DNA of 24,501 nucleotides, taken from positions 1-24,501 of the forward strand of contig VCMS01000486.1 in assembly GCA_022539475.1 (NCBI GenBank). The letters are read 5' to 3'. This DNA comes from Gracilaria domingensis (Eukaryota; Rhodophyta; Florideophyceae; Gracilariales; Gracilariaceae). The position numbers were made by a program, and so were the translations under genes. Position 1 is the stretch's first letter; every line of letters begins with the position of its first letter. Shown piece after piece: positions 1-10,600 of this stretch. The notes beneath the pieces are model-generated. The model saw nothing but the letters and a program-made list of their open reading frames with translations. It was not told where the DNA came from and made no database searches.

Positions 1-710
1 AAACATAAGAGATCGCTCTTCGCGCTGCCGTTTCGCTCCATATTCTTTGGAAACTTCGAGACACAAGATCATCATGGGCTCCTCGCCGTTGACGACCTGC
101 TTTCACTTGCTAACTGCTTGAAAAGCATGTTGTGGATTTCTTGGCTCATTACTCGTTGATGTGGTTGAAATGGCCGGCATATCTTGTTTCCGTCCAATGT
201 TTCCTTTCCGGCCATTGAGGGGGAATACAAGCTGTTCCGCCTCGATTAATTGCTGACCACTTTGGCCCATTTGTCGAAACAACCTCGTTCACCTTTTCAT
301 ACGCTGCGGCTTGGCGATTGTCCTGGCGGGCTCGGTAGAGGGAAGAAACTGTTTTCTTGCATGCCATGCACGCGGTTGACTTTTTTTCAAGCATGTGCAA
401 TGCCAAACCTTTGTGTCAGCAGCTTTCCGCCAAAGCACTGAGCATGCGCTTGCCTCATATACTTCATGCGAATGTTCCGGTTCCGGGTGCAGAATGAATG
501 GTCTCTTCGCCTACGACTGGGGCACGTTCGAGCTTCTCGCAAACGAGCTATCAGGTCGGCGGTTGGTGGCGGCGAAGCGCTCCGAAGCTTACTGTTCCAT
601 CGCTTCAGATTCCTTCATACTTCCGCGTCGAGAAATTGGTCCGGGCAGCTCTTTGACTCAGAGTCATTCGCGCGGAGGGATGACTTCCTGGCTGTCTGCG
701 ATACGAGTGC
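1..710. other. No gene supported
   Basis: I see no supportable gene, RNA or repeat in this stretch. The open frames here are short, overlap each other on both strands and show no family motif. Confidence 0.5.
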
Positions 711-1103
711 TTATCGAAGCAGGGGCGGGGAAGCATGTGGAAAGCAGCATTTTCGCCTCATCTGGTCGAGGTATCTTTTGTTGTCGTCGTCGTCGTCGCC
801 GATCGTAGATCGTACGTCGAGAGGATTGGCTTTGATCGTGGGGCTCCATTGAACGTGCAGATCATGGAGGAGAGAGGCGAGGCGAGTCGATTTCCTCATC
901 GAAGAGCCTTGTGGGCCGCGGATGCGGCGGGTCGCTGGTGTCGGAGTCGCTTTCATGGCGGCGCGTGACGAAGAGTTGGGCGTGAGACTGTCGATTCGAG
1001 GAGTGATGGCTGTCGGGAGTGCTGGCTGATAAAACTGAGGGCGTGACAGACAGGGGGCGGGCGTAAGGCGGGACGGTGAAGGGGGGGCACGGGGATCAGC
1101 CAT
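711..1103 (-). CDS. Hypothetical protein, possibly a first exon
   Basis: A minus-strand frame of 130 codons begins at an ATG (1103-1101) and ends at a TAA (713-711). I do not recognise the product. The first half is rich in Pro, Ser, Thr and Arg, without a hydrophobic signal segment. A basic segment follows (RGPQGSSMRKSTRLASLL), then a run of five Asp encoded by a TCG repeat. The longer open frame upstream runs through a TATA-like sequence, so the ATG at 1103 is the better start. The tail could instead continue in another frame, open to 664, after a shift or splice. The gene model rests on the promoter-like context and length only, so I hold it loosely. Confidence 0.4.
   Translation of the reverse strand: MADPRAPPSPSRLTPAPCLSRPQFYQPALPTAITPRIDSLTPNSSSRAAMKATPTPATRRIRGPQGSSMRKSTRLASLLHDLHVQWSPTIKANPLDVRSTIGDDDDDNKRYLDQMRRKCCFPHASPPLLR
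783..798. repeat. GTC/TCG trinucleotide repeat
   Basis: Five tandem GTC units followed by a G. On the minus strand they encode the poly-Asp run of the hypothetical protein. Confidence 0.8.
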
Positions 1104-1141
1104 CGTCACGGGGTGGGTCCGGTTGCCAAAAATAAACGATG

Positions 1142-1154
1142 TATTTATATATAA
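1142..1154 (-). promoter_or_regulatory. TATA-box-like element
   Basis: On the minus strand this reads TATATATAAATAC, about 40-50 bases upstream of the ATG at 1103. The spacing suits a TATA box with a very short 5' untranslated region. It is the main reason the hypothetical gene is kept. Confidence 0.45.
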
Positions 1155-4100
1155 TGTGGGCGAGAAGCGCGGACGGCAGACTGTCCCGTCCGAATGAAGG
1201 TAAATGTCTCGTGGTTTGCTATGAACATTGTGATGTCCCAAGGGCAACACAGCAGACGGCAATCAGATACAGGCCGACGTTTGGCAGGAAGAGATTCACT
1301 GACCTGCGATGTTGGGTTGTTTGTCTAGCATTTCTGTCTTGCGATAGAAGGCGACCTCGGACACAAAGACACCGTTGTTTTAAGAATGCAGCACCAATGG
1401 TGATATTCTGTTCCTTTTTGGTTGATACACAAATTCATCGTCTTGTGCAACAATTTGTGGTGTTCACACTTGTTGGAACGTTCTGCCGCATCAAACGCCT
1501 GCAGTCCTTTTCTGGCATCGGCGGATTTGGCAAGAGGACATGCATATGACGTAACGTGTACACTTAGCGAAGTCGCAGAAATGCTGCTTCAGGAGAAGCG
1601 GATCCAGTTTTGATCAGGAGTTCCTGAATCATCATTGGCTTCCAAATTTATATCGGGAATCATTGGCGCGCCATGTGCCATATTGAACGGATTGCAGACG
1701 ATTCCGTTGATCTATCGGCGATTGAACGCCGTGGCACATTGCGTTGATTCATCGGAGATCATTCGTTCACGACCGTCGCCCTGATGTCATCGCGGGTCGC
1801 AAATCGGCTTCGACTTTTCCCATAGAGATCGCCAACACACTCTCACTCTCTTTTCGTATCTTTTCGCTCGTTTCCACTCCCGCGCTCAACTGGCAATGTG
1901 GGGCGGTCGTTTGATGCGCACAGAATGAGCTGTTGCCAAGTGGAGAGTCTTATCCGCACATGCGTCTTATCACGACATCCTGGCGGCCAACCCTCGCAGA
2001 TGCTGGCCACGACAGGAATTATTCGGAGTAGCCATACCAGCATCACAGAGGTTGGAACGATCCAAAGGCCGAGATTGTTAGAATATATTAGTGGTCAGAA
2101 GGCGCTGGAAGACGTTCACGAATGATTGAGAGCGACTCACGAACTATTGGTGCATACGGGTGAGATGGACGTTCCGAGAATGATCGGTGCCACCGAGTTG
2201 CCTGTATTGCGGATGAGTCGATGTGATCGCAACGTGCGTGGTCGATGTTTCAAAGCGCTTTGGTTCAATTGGCCACCCATACCGAACTGGTCATGCCGCG
2301 ATCTTCACAGTCATCTGCAAATGCGCAACACTATGAGTGCATTGCCCACTATCTTTTGGAGTACACAGAGAATGTTATCACGAGATAGTCATGCGTCTGA
2401 ATGCATGGCGGAAGCGAGAACTAATACTGAAGCCAATAATGGGATGCTAGTGCATTGGCGGATCCACGTTGCATAAGATAACGAAAGTGGGTTGCTGACA
2501 AGGGCTTTGATGGTGTTGTGTGATAACTCTTGGATGCTGTGCAGACGTCGCGATTTCGACATTGCAGCTGTTTCGGTGGTGACAGCATGATAATGATGCA
2601 TTTGATCCAGAAGTAAGCGAGGACATCACTTTCTGGATGAAGTGGTGGTTGAACTCAACGATGATTTTGCACGGAAGTTCCTCATGCGCAGAAAGAACCC
2701 GGATATGTGCGGAACTCTAGAGGAAAGACGCCGCGTGTACGGTAATCTCACAGCTATTTAATCATGAAGCTTCCAGTTAGGTACAACCGAGAATGCAGGA
2801 AGACAAAGGCTGTGTTACGACGCTATCGATATGTTAAGCTTGTTTCTCTCCGTTTTGCGCCATGATCGGTCAATGAAGTTCAAAAAGGAGCGCGTGTATG
2901 AGGGCGAGCGCCCGGCTCATGGCAACGATCTGGCGGATGGCTCGTAGCAAGGGATGCATTCGCGATTTTTCCTCGTGTGGGCAAGTTGTCGGCTACGTAG
3001 AAAGATTGGTAGTGCGTTGGACAAAATTACTCTCGAAGAGATGAAGACCGAATCGCGAGCCAACGAGCGAATCTTTGGATTCATTGGAAACGGAAAGAGT
3101 GTAGTCCTAAGGGATTAGCGGGCGGTAACGCGCCGAATAGTCTAGAAAACACTCGAGACAGAATGGCCCATTTAACTCAACCATAATCCGTCGATATCGA
3201 AGTTTAAATACCCTTCAGCTTCTTTGGCTATGGAGCTAACTGAAAGGGGCGGCAAGTGCTTGCGTGCTTTGGGCAGCGGGCTGTTACTACAGGTAAAATT
3301 TTCGCAATGAATGGATGATCCCGAGAGCAAGGCGTCTGTAGTCGAGACTCCCGAAGCATTGTAATATAGTGCCTTCTCCTGACCTTATGGAAAGCACTTT
3401 GTGACCTATGATACTTTCAGTGGTTTACAATTGTTCGATGATGTTCGGTTTTGCATTGGTGACTTTAATGGTGAGTTGCTAGAGGGGAGTGATTGGGTGG
3501 AACATTCTGAGTTGCACGGTGTGATGACGCGTCATAAGAGAGAACAACGTAAAAAAGTACATCCCAAAATGGCGCATAAACGAAGTTGACACAACTCGTC
3601 CGATTTCTTCCAGCACGCGAATGAACGGCTGTCGTGAAGATCGTACCCGAAAAGCGGCCTCGGCACAGGGCATATTGCTCTTGTACTGCTGTTATGATGA
3701 TTAGTCTTGCAATTGAATACGAAGAGGGAGAAGGACAGCGTTAGAAATGCGGATGGGGCAGCGGTGCCGGATTGATAAAAGCTGGAAAAAAGTGACGGTG
3801 AGGATCAACATACTGGTGCCAGAATTCTCACTTGTTTCGCATAGGATTTCAGTCTCGAAAGTAAGTCGAACGACTTTTGATGAGTGTTCGTGCGACATGT
3901 GTACAGGTGTGACGAACAACTTTTTCGTCAGTGGATTAAGTTAGGTTGACGTCATCCGGACTTTTTGAGTTTGTTTTAGGAAATAGGGGACAAACGATAG
4001 GATGGTGAATAAGTGACGAGGTGTTTGTACTCTCTGATCAAAGTTATGAGCGTCACTCTTCCGCAATAATTGGTAAATTAGGGACTCGAGTGACCTGCAA

Positions 4101-4788
4101 CTTGCAGCAGCAAACATCTCATGCAGCTGGTACTTTAGGAGGATGCATCTATCCGGCGGGGTGTCAGACACCTTGACAACGTAGTCGGTGAATGATTGGC
4201 AGCGTTAGATCGGCCGCATAGTTTTTTCTCGCAGGGGATTGACACCCTTGAACACTCTTGAAAGAGGGATAGAGCAGCAATTTGGTTCGCCTCGAAAGGA
4301 CCGCTGTTTACCGGAATCAAATGAGCAGACTTTCACATTGGGTCGGTAGACGGGAGCGTGGCTGCAGCTTTTGCCAAGCGCAACACTTTAAAACATCACA
4401 GTATGCATGTAGACAGAGGTTTACTCATTCCTCTTCAAGTAGCGGGTGAGTGCGATCAGCTCGGTGGCATGGGCGGGCGGTGCGCAACTCGTCGGTCTGA
4501 GGCGGATGACCTCCTTGTAAGGCTGCATATTGAATCTGACCATGCTCAGACCGAACACAGTTTCTCAATGCGCCCGTATCGAGCCTTGAGTTGCGAGAAC
4601 GTCTACGATCGATGTTGCGTACTGACAGGGCGTCGAGAAGGAAGGCTAAACTTAATATCGAGAACTCGCTCAGAGTTGATTATCCAGAAGGCGACTTGGT
4701 GTCGCGCGAACGAATTGACCACCGATGCAGAACGCACAATGCTGATCACCGAGCCACGCCAGGGACAAATGCGCGCGTCTGGTGGCGA
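1155..4788. other. Gene-poor stretch; only weak coding-like fragments
   Basis: No gene is recognisable in this 3.6 kb. Three short stretches look mildly coding on the plus strand. Frame 2604-2632 continues with a one-base shift as 2636-2757. An open frame without a start codon lies at about 2767-2946. A 54-residue ORF at 2954-3118 ends with a GFIGNGKS string that resembles a P-loop. Different frames of the same DNA look equally plausible, so these could be decayed exons or chance. Confidence 0.4.
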
Positions 4789-4820
4789 GGGGGGTGGGGG
4801 GGGGGGGGGGGGGTGGGGGT

Positions 4821-4900
<80 letters not shown>
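4789..4900. repeat. 112-nt near-homopolymeric G tract
   Basis: All bases are G except T at 4795, 4814 and 4820 and A at 4866. The longest pure runs are 45 G (4821-4865) and 34 G (4867-4900). Predicted proteins across it are only poly-Gly or poly-Pro. Such a tract should fold as G-quadruplexes. Its length and exact interruptions are unlikely to be reliable in an assembly. Confidence 0.9.
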
Positions 4901-4901
<1 letters not shown>

Positions 4902-4959
4902 GGGTAGATCGGACCTTGCGGAAAAGGTCGAGGGTGCGAGCTTATATGGTAAACCACGG

Positions 4960-5490
4960 CCGCACGTTCCAAGGCGCGCAGCGCGTGGAAGGCGCCCGCA
5001 TTGCGTCAGCGGGATACCGATGGATGGGTTAGGTCGGAAGTTGACGGCGAATATCTACGGTTCTCCATTCTCGCGCCAGCCGGCTTTGGCACAATTCAGG
5101 CAGCTGCGCGCGCGCATTGGGGCGCAGTCAGTCAGTCTTTTGGCGCCACGCGCGGCGCTGATTGGCGCGCGCGCGGCAACGGTGACGTGTTGTTGTTCAT
5201 GCTCTTCGCGCGCGTGAGGAGTTTGCTCTCCACCGTCGTCTGTTGCACGCTCGCGCATACGCGCCGGGCGGCTTACCAGTGGCCGTCGTCGTATTCGAGC
5301 TAAGGCGAGCGGCGTCTCGACGCAGGCGCACGCTTCGTTGCCGGAGCACGCTTCCAGTGAGCGGTGTAACGCTTACCGCGCGTTGCATCGACCGCATACG
5401 ACAGACGTGGCTAGAACACGTGCATCGGATGCGCCGCGCAAACCCATACGCAGTCAAGAGGCTCATAAGTCTCCTCGACGCCTTCCGACG
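4960..5490. other. CpG-rich stretch, possible promoter region
   Basis: This stretch is dense in CG dinucleotides, with alternating GCGC runs near 5106-5115 and 5164-5174, and two ATTGG (inverted CCAAT) boxes near 5116 and 5160. It lies just upstream of the candidate exon at 5494 and could be its promoter. No core promoter element is certain. Confidence 0.3.
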
Positions 5491-5493
5491 TAA

Positions 5494-5754
5494 GGGTGGA
5501 AATCATGCCCCCATACGGTTTGCCAACGTTGCGCCTCTTTAAGTCGGGACATATTGGAGCAAGTGCCGGTCGTACAAATTCCGATCTTGCGACCAGGAGA
5601 CCACAAACTTCGTCCGCCTGAGGACGTCTTCTTCGGCGATATCGCGCTCAAACCGGAATCACGCGAGCTCTTGGAGCTTCTGCGCGCTGGCGTCTCGCAC
5701 TACGACTATGCTGACGGCGTGCGTGCTAGCACTTGTCTGACGGAGGATCTTCAG
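5494..5754 (+). CDS. Possible exon with a partial RING-like cysteine/histidine motif
   Basis: The frame is open from just after a TAA (5491-5493) to a good splice donor, CAG|GTATGA, at 5754/5755. It reads like protein: CPHTVCQRC near the start, then a segment rich in Pro and acidic residues (RPPEDVFFGD), then helical LELLRAGVSHYDYADG. The spacing C-x-H-x2-C-x2-C matches the middle of a C3HC4 RING finger, the zinc-binding core of many ubiquitin ligases. The first Cys pair is not visible upstream. The final pair is absent: QIPILRP stands where a Cys-Pro-x-Cys would be expected. There is no in-frame ATG, so a 5' exon would be needed. A candidate acceptor lies at 5847-5848, where the phase-0 continuation would meet a stop at once. 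This is a tentative exon, not an established gene. Confidence 0.3.
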
Positions 5755-5760
5755 GTATGA

Positions 5761-8700
5761 GCTGTGATAAGGAAATACACTTTGTCTTTTCGCTACGGTG
5801 ACCAGGTGTTTGGTGGTGGGACATGGTTATCGCGGGCTTTTATTACAGTAACTGGCAGAGCTCAACGCGAAAGTACTGGGACTACAGAAAGGCAGGTAGT
5901 GTGCTGGGATCAAAGTGCGGCGGTTTTGGAATTTAGAGCGAATTGTGCGCCATTGAACGCGCCGTATACGACGCGGTCTTTGTCATCGGGCGGTTGATGG
6001 AATATGGGCTGCCAAGATTTTTGAAGGAATTTGTGAGTTGTCTAAGAAGGTCGCTCGAAGAACAAGCGTACGTCAGCATCGCGAGACCTATTTGATATGA
6101 GATAGCATCATAGAGTAAAGATGTTTGGGTAAGTGCCAAGTAATTCAATAACTCCTCAATAAGAAGGACGTCTCTGCGTATTCGAACGAGTGTATGTGTT
6201 GAACGTTCTGCTCGTTGTATGCAAAGGTTCGGACAGCAGTGGATGAGTCACAACGCGGCAATTCACGCTGCTTCGGAGAGCACGTCCTTCCCGGATGTAT
6301 CGATCGGTTAGAGCTAAGTAGAGTTCTGATCAAACGCGTAATGATCCTGTATCATTGTTTGCATCGTTGTCGCAGCGGAGACAAATGACCGCCTTGTTTA
6401 CAAATTCAGTGGACGAAACTCTGGTTTGTATGCGTTCCCAAGCCTCTCTTGCTTCGGAGGGTAGACTGTGTCTCATCCAGAAGAGGCATTTCTTGAGGGG
6501 TAACAATGGTGTCTCGCTTGCGTCGAGCAGAAATTGAATGAGAAAGGGAGTTGTGTAATTGTGGTGGCGGAAGGAGCCGGGAAATCTCAAAACCAGGGAG
6601 TAGATGTTGGTGCTTATTTGTTGAAACAGACAAAGAAATACTTTGACGATAGAGATCGCGAGGTGACCATCAAGTTTCTGAGACCCGTACGCTTCTTTCA
6701 TGGCTTACGGTTTAAAGTCGGAAGAGAACGTTGACTAGACGATTAGATTCTTTGTCACACAAACACAGCACTTACCAAATCCGAGCTATCTCAACACAGC
6801 ACGATAAATATTATGCATTTTGTGCGCATGCGGGCTGTTCTGGCGCATTTGGTTATACGGTTTCTTTCTGGGATTATCTAAAGCGGAATGTTGTGATTCC
6901 GGATGCTATTTGGCCGGGTATACTCAGAACCGTCGACACGGGGAAGAGCGACTGGCAGAGGCTCAGGATGTCGACAGGGCAACCAGAGTGGGCCGTCTCA
7001 GAAGAGGAAGAAGAGACCTGGACGGTGGAGGGGTGTGAGTTGCGTGCTTAATAGTTCTGCCAGATGCTCAACTATTCTGTGCTTCCCGAGGGGGTAACAG
7101 TTTGCAATTTTGTTGTTCGCATTCTTTGCTATCTCATCTAGATAACAGTGGTTTTCTAGCCTTGTACCTTTGAATTCATATTGTGCCCAAGTGCACGTAT
7201 CCCATGCAAGCGATGCACAAAATGTGTTGGGGATAACACATTCATTTTGTTCGCTATATAGTTCACAGTATGTAGCATTATGTCCGCATTAAAGAAGAAG
7301 TAGCATGATGTGATGAGACTATTCCTCGCGTGTCTCTGAGACGATGTGTTTGTTTGAGCGTGTTGGTTATCAAAGTTGTACATACCAAGGGTACATACGC
7401 CCATCACACACACGTGGATTGATTCCTCGTCCGCGTAGGTTGCAAAGGACACCCACATTGTGGGTCCCACAACCCCCTAATTTCCGGCAGTTCATGCAGC
7501 GTGGGTCCATGCAGGGCCCACTCTCATCAGGAAGGCCACAATCGACCATTTTCGAACAATCTGATTCATAGAACGCCTTGCGACGCTATCGATTGCCTAA
7601 CGAGTGCTCTCTTTCGCTGGCAAGGCCTGGCGCAAGCATAGGCGCATCGATAGAGGCTTAGTTGCGTCCCGCAGTTCAATCAAAACAGCCAGTGGAATCA
7701 ATCCACTCGACTGTTCACTGTGTGAATGTCACCTATGACAGCGGAGATGTCGGAAGAAAGTCAAGCCGAATTCGGCGCACTTTCCCAGCAGGCATTACGG
7801 CTCTAGTTCGTACTGTGTCCAGACATCTACACACGCCTTCGCCATTGTATGAAGTAGGGGGTGCCAAATTGGTACTATTGTACCAATGTAGATGAAGGGG
7901 TCAAAGAGTCACTTCTGACATTTTCACGGGCATGGAGACGTAGGGAGATAAATCACTCGTACTGCGGCGCATCAGCATGTGCACAAGAGAAACTTTCTTT
8001 CAGGCTGACCCTTCGGCGACCTACAACAGAGGTTGTTTTTGGGCCCGGTATTATTGTCAAGTTTGTTCTATCGATTAGATTCGAGGGGTCGTTAGTGCCG
8101 TTGGTCTTCACTAAACTAACATGTTTGGAAGAACTTCGTGGATATATGAACACGAGCAAAGGAGAAAGAGGACTCTGGAAAAAGAGAAAACCTGCTCTGC
8201 GAGAAACAAACATCTGCCTTCGGTATTTCCGAAGGGGTGCGCTTGTATGTTCTCCAGCGCATTGGTATTCATCACCCAAGTCATGGAGATTGTCATCCTT
8301 ACGGCGAAAACAGAAGAGCAGCTATAGCCCCTGCTGAGGAGTGCATGAGCAGTACAATATAGGTGCTCTTGAGATCCATCTCCTTTCTGCCCATCTGCGC
8401 TCGTACTTCCCATTCATGTCAGCAGCGCGGACTGGGCTAGTGATTCCGTCGTCGTCATTGCTGGCCCACACCTACACCGTTGGTACCCATGTTACTAGGC
8501 CTTACCTTCCATACGTTGTGCGCGCCATATGTCCAAAGTCCTCGCGCCAGCCCAAAAGCCACGGGGAACCCAAGCCCCGGCAAAACAATCTGTCCCAAGC
8601 AACGTGGCGCCTACCCATCTTCACTGCTGTAGATGATAGGAAATGTACCGACTACCACCAGCAATGGAACTACACCCATACATGACATCGTCTATTGACG

Positions 8701-8930
8701 CAACAGAAAAGTTAAACATAGTCCCGCAATCACGATCGCAGCAGTGGCGATATTGCTTATCGTTATGCGCCAGGCCACCCGACGGTTGGCCGTCGTGTGT
8801 GGCCTTTAGCACAGTGATATGAAGCGGCTCAAAAAGCAGTGAAGCAAGACGCGCCGTTTTATCGTGACGAAGGGTGAGGTGGTGTTGCAGCGAAAAACGT
8901 GGCGAACCGTTGGTGTTGTCACTCACAAGA
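5761..8930. other. No gene supported
   Basis: The open frames here, up to 158 residues (7861-8337 plus; 6330-6701 minus), have no recognisable domain, no convincing promoter or splice context and strong overlap between strands. I see no RNA gene or mobile element. A 14-base word at 6329-6342 recurs at 11991-12004. Confidence 0.45.
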
Positions 8931-8941
8931 GTGCTCGTTCG

Positions 8942-8948
8942 TATAAAG
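8942..8948 (+). promoter_or_regulatory. TATA-box-like element upstream of the glucanase
   Basis: TATAAAG lies about 80 bases upstream of the ATG at 9028. This fits a core promoter with a 5' untranslated region of roughly 50 bases. Confidence 0.45.
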
Positions 8949-9027
8949 ATGCTTGCCGTCTGGTACAGCTTGTCGTTGATTCAGTTCATCTTTTCGTCCT
9001 ATCCGCGCTCGACTCGCCTCGTGTAGC

Positions 9028-10164
9028 ATGACTCGCATATGTCTCTTTTCTTCGAGCCTGAGCCGGTCGCAATGGCTGCAGGTGGTAGCTATCGTACTGA
9101 CGACATCCTTCACAATTGCCTCCGCTTCTGCTCTGAATGGACGTAAGTTGGTTCCACCACGCAAAAGATGACTATACGCCCTCGTTCTAACGTCACTTCT
9201 CTCAACGCGGCTGCATCAAAGCATCACATGCCCCAACTGCGCGTAGATCCTTAGACCATGCCACGGTATTAAGGTATATCTACGACGCACGCTCTGTGCA
9301 AAATGCACACTCGCTGTTCACGGCCATTCGCAACAACAAGAACAAGAAGCCGAACAAGAAGGTCGCCGTGACGAACAAGACCAGAAGAAGCACAACAACA
9401 AAGGCTCAACGAAAAAGTGGTTGCAGAAACAACAAGGAGTATGCCCCAAATTGAATCAATGCTCATTTGTCGACAGTTTCAAATATATGCAAGGATACCG
9501 TTGGAAAGTGTCGGATGGCTACGCTAACGGAGTGCCCTTTAATTGCTGGTGGTCCAAAACAGCAGCGGCGATCGATGGAAAGAACGGAGAGCTGAAACTA
9601 ACTCTTTCGAAACAACACAATCACGGAAAACCTTACAAGAGCGGGCAGCTGATGTCGCACAACTGGCACGGGTACGGATGTTACGAAGTTCGCATGCGTC
9701 CCGTTGCACAACCTGGAGTGATCACAACGTTCTTCTCGTACACCGGGCCCTGGGATGCGGCGCCTGGCAAGAGCAAAGCGCACAACGAGATTGACGTTGA
9801 ATTCGTATGGAAGAACGGAAAGCTTACGTTGCAGGCGAATTACTTCACAAATGGACAGGGAGGCAACGAGCACCTCCTTCCGATAAACTTCAATCCGGCA
9901 GCATCGATGAACAACTACGGATTCAAATGGACAAGCAATTCCATCATGTGGTTCGTGAACGGAAAGATGGTGTACAAGACTTCAAAGAACATTCCCAAAG
10001 CACATCAAGCGCCGCATAAGATCATGATGAGCCTGTGGCCGGTGAGCTGGCAGGCGGCTCAATGGGGAGGAACTTACGAATACAAGGGTCACCGTACAGC
10101 GGCTTACGCAGCGGTAAGATTCACAAAGGGGCACGACTGCCAGATCATGAACTGGTTTCCGTAG
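9028..10164 (+). CDS. Secreted GH16 beta-glucanase, lichenase-like (spliced)
   Basis: Likely an endo-beta-1,3-1,4-glucanase (licheninase type) acting outside the cell on mixed-linkage glucan. Exon 1 (9028-9142) encodes a signal peptide with hydrophobic core VVAIVLTTSFTIASASA. It ends at a GTAAGT donor, and an in-frame stop lies 26 bases beyond, so splicing is required. The catalytic domain runs from about 9440 to 10162. The GH16 motif NEIDVEF (near 9784) supplies nucleophile Glu, assisting Asp and acid/base Glu. Flanking blocks GYGCYEVRMRP, FFSYTGPWD, NYFTNG and KIMMSLWP match the bacterial lichenase pattern closely. Two Cys near the domain start may pair. Both plausible acceptors enter a frame reading AHSLFTAIRNNKNKKPNKK. 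That frame must move by one base, near 9380-9390, to join the catalytic frame, so a base is missing or a detail of splicing is unresolved. The domain itself is complete, ending at a TAG. Confidence 0.85.
9143..9221 (+). other. Predicted spliceosomal intron in the glucanase gene
   Basis: The donor GTAAGT at 9143-9148 follows the signal-peptide codons. A pyrimidine-rich stretch with TTCTAAC and TCTCAAC as possible branch points precedes an AAAG acceptor at 9220-9221 (79 bases). An alternative acceptor CTTAG at 9253-9254 (112 bases) enters the same downstream frame. Exon 1 ends in phase 1. Confidence 0.6.
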
Positions 10165-10600
10165 AATGTTTGACTATGTAGACAGAGTGTCCAGTCCTAT
10201 GCTTTTCGTTTCTCCGTGTGGCTTCTTTCTCCCTCGAACAGGGTGAACTGCGCATGTACATGCCAACATTTTTCGCCATGAGCGCCGCCACAGGGCATGG
10301 CGTCCGATGTCTGCGGCAGACGCGTGGCGTGATGCGCGCAGCGCGCTGGTAAGAGCTGTCGCTTGGGAAGGTCAGCTTCCGCGCCATCTAGTTAAGTGTC
10401 TGGAGCTGAGCAGAGAAACTGTTGATAGATTGAAGAATGTAAAGGGAGTGCAGCTTGATGCAACCAAGGCCGCGGTTGCGTAAGGGTAGGCATTTTCTAC
10501 GCGCCGAATGACGAGCATCGTCAAATATCTGCAAATGCCCCAGTCACCTTGAGCGTTCGACGAATCGACATCTGCTCCTTCCCCGACACCGCCGACCGCA

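Noticed and set aside
2604..2946. Coding-like fragments that could be joined by a one-base shift or a 35-base intron
   Set aside because: Several mutually exclusive frames read equally well, so the coding impression is not reliable.
2954..3118. 54-residue ORF ending in GFIGNGKS, which fits a P-loop pattern
   Set aside because: The ORF stops eight residues later, no other NTPase motif follows, and adjacent frames look just as protein-like. The match to such a short pattern is likely chance.
4358..5217. Two long plus-strand frames and one minus-strand frame across the G tract
   Set aside because: They stay open only because poly-G encodes Gly and poly-C encodes Pro. The flanking parts show no family.
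6330..6701. 123-residue minus-strand open frame
   Set aside because: No recognisable motif, no promoter or splice context, and an overlapping plus-strand frame of similar quality.
7861..8413. 158-residue plus-strand and 100-residue minus-strand overlapping frames
   Set aside because: Neither shows domain signatures, and their overlap suggests chance open frames.
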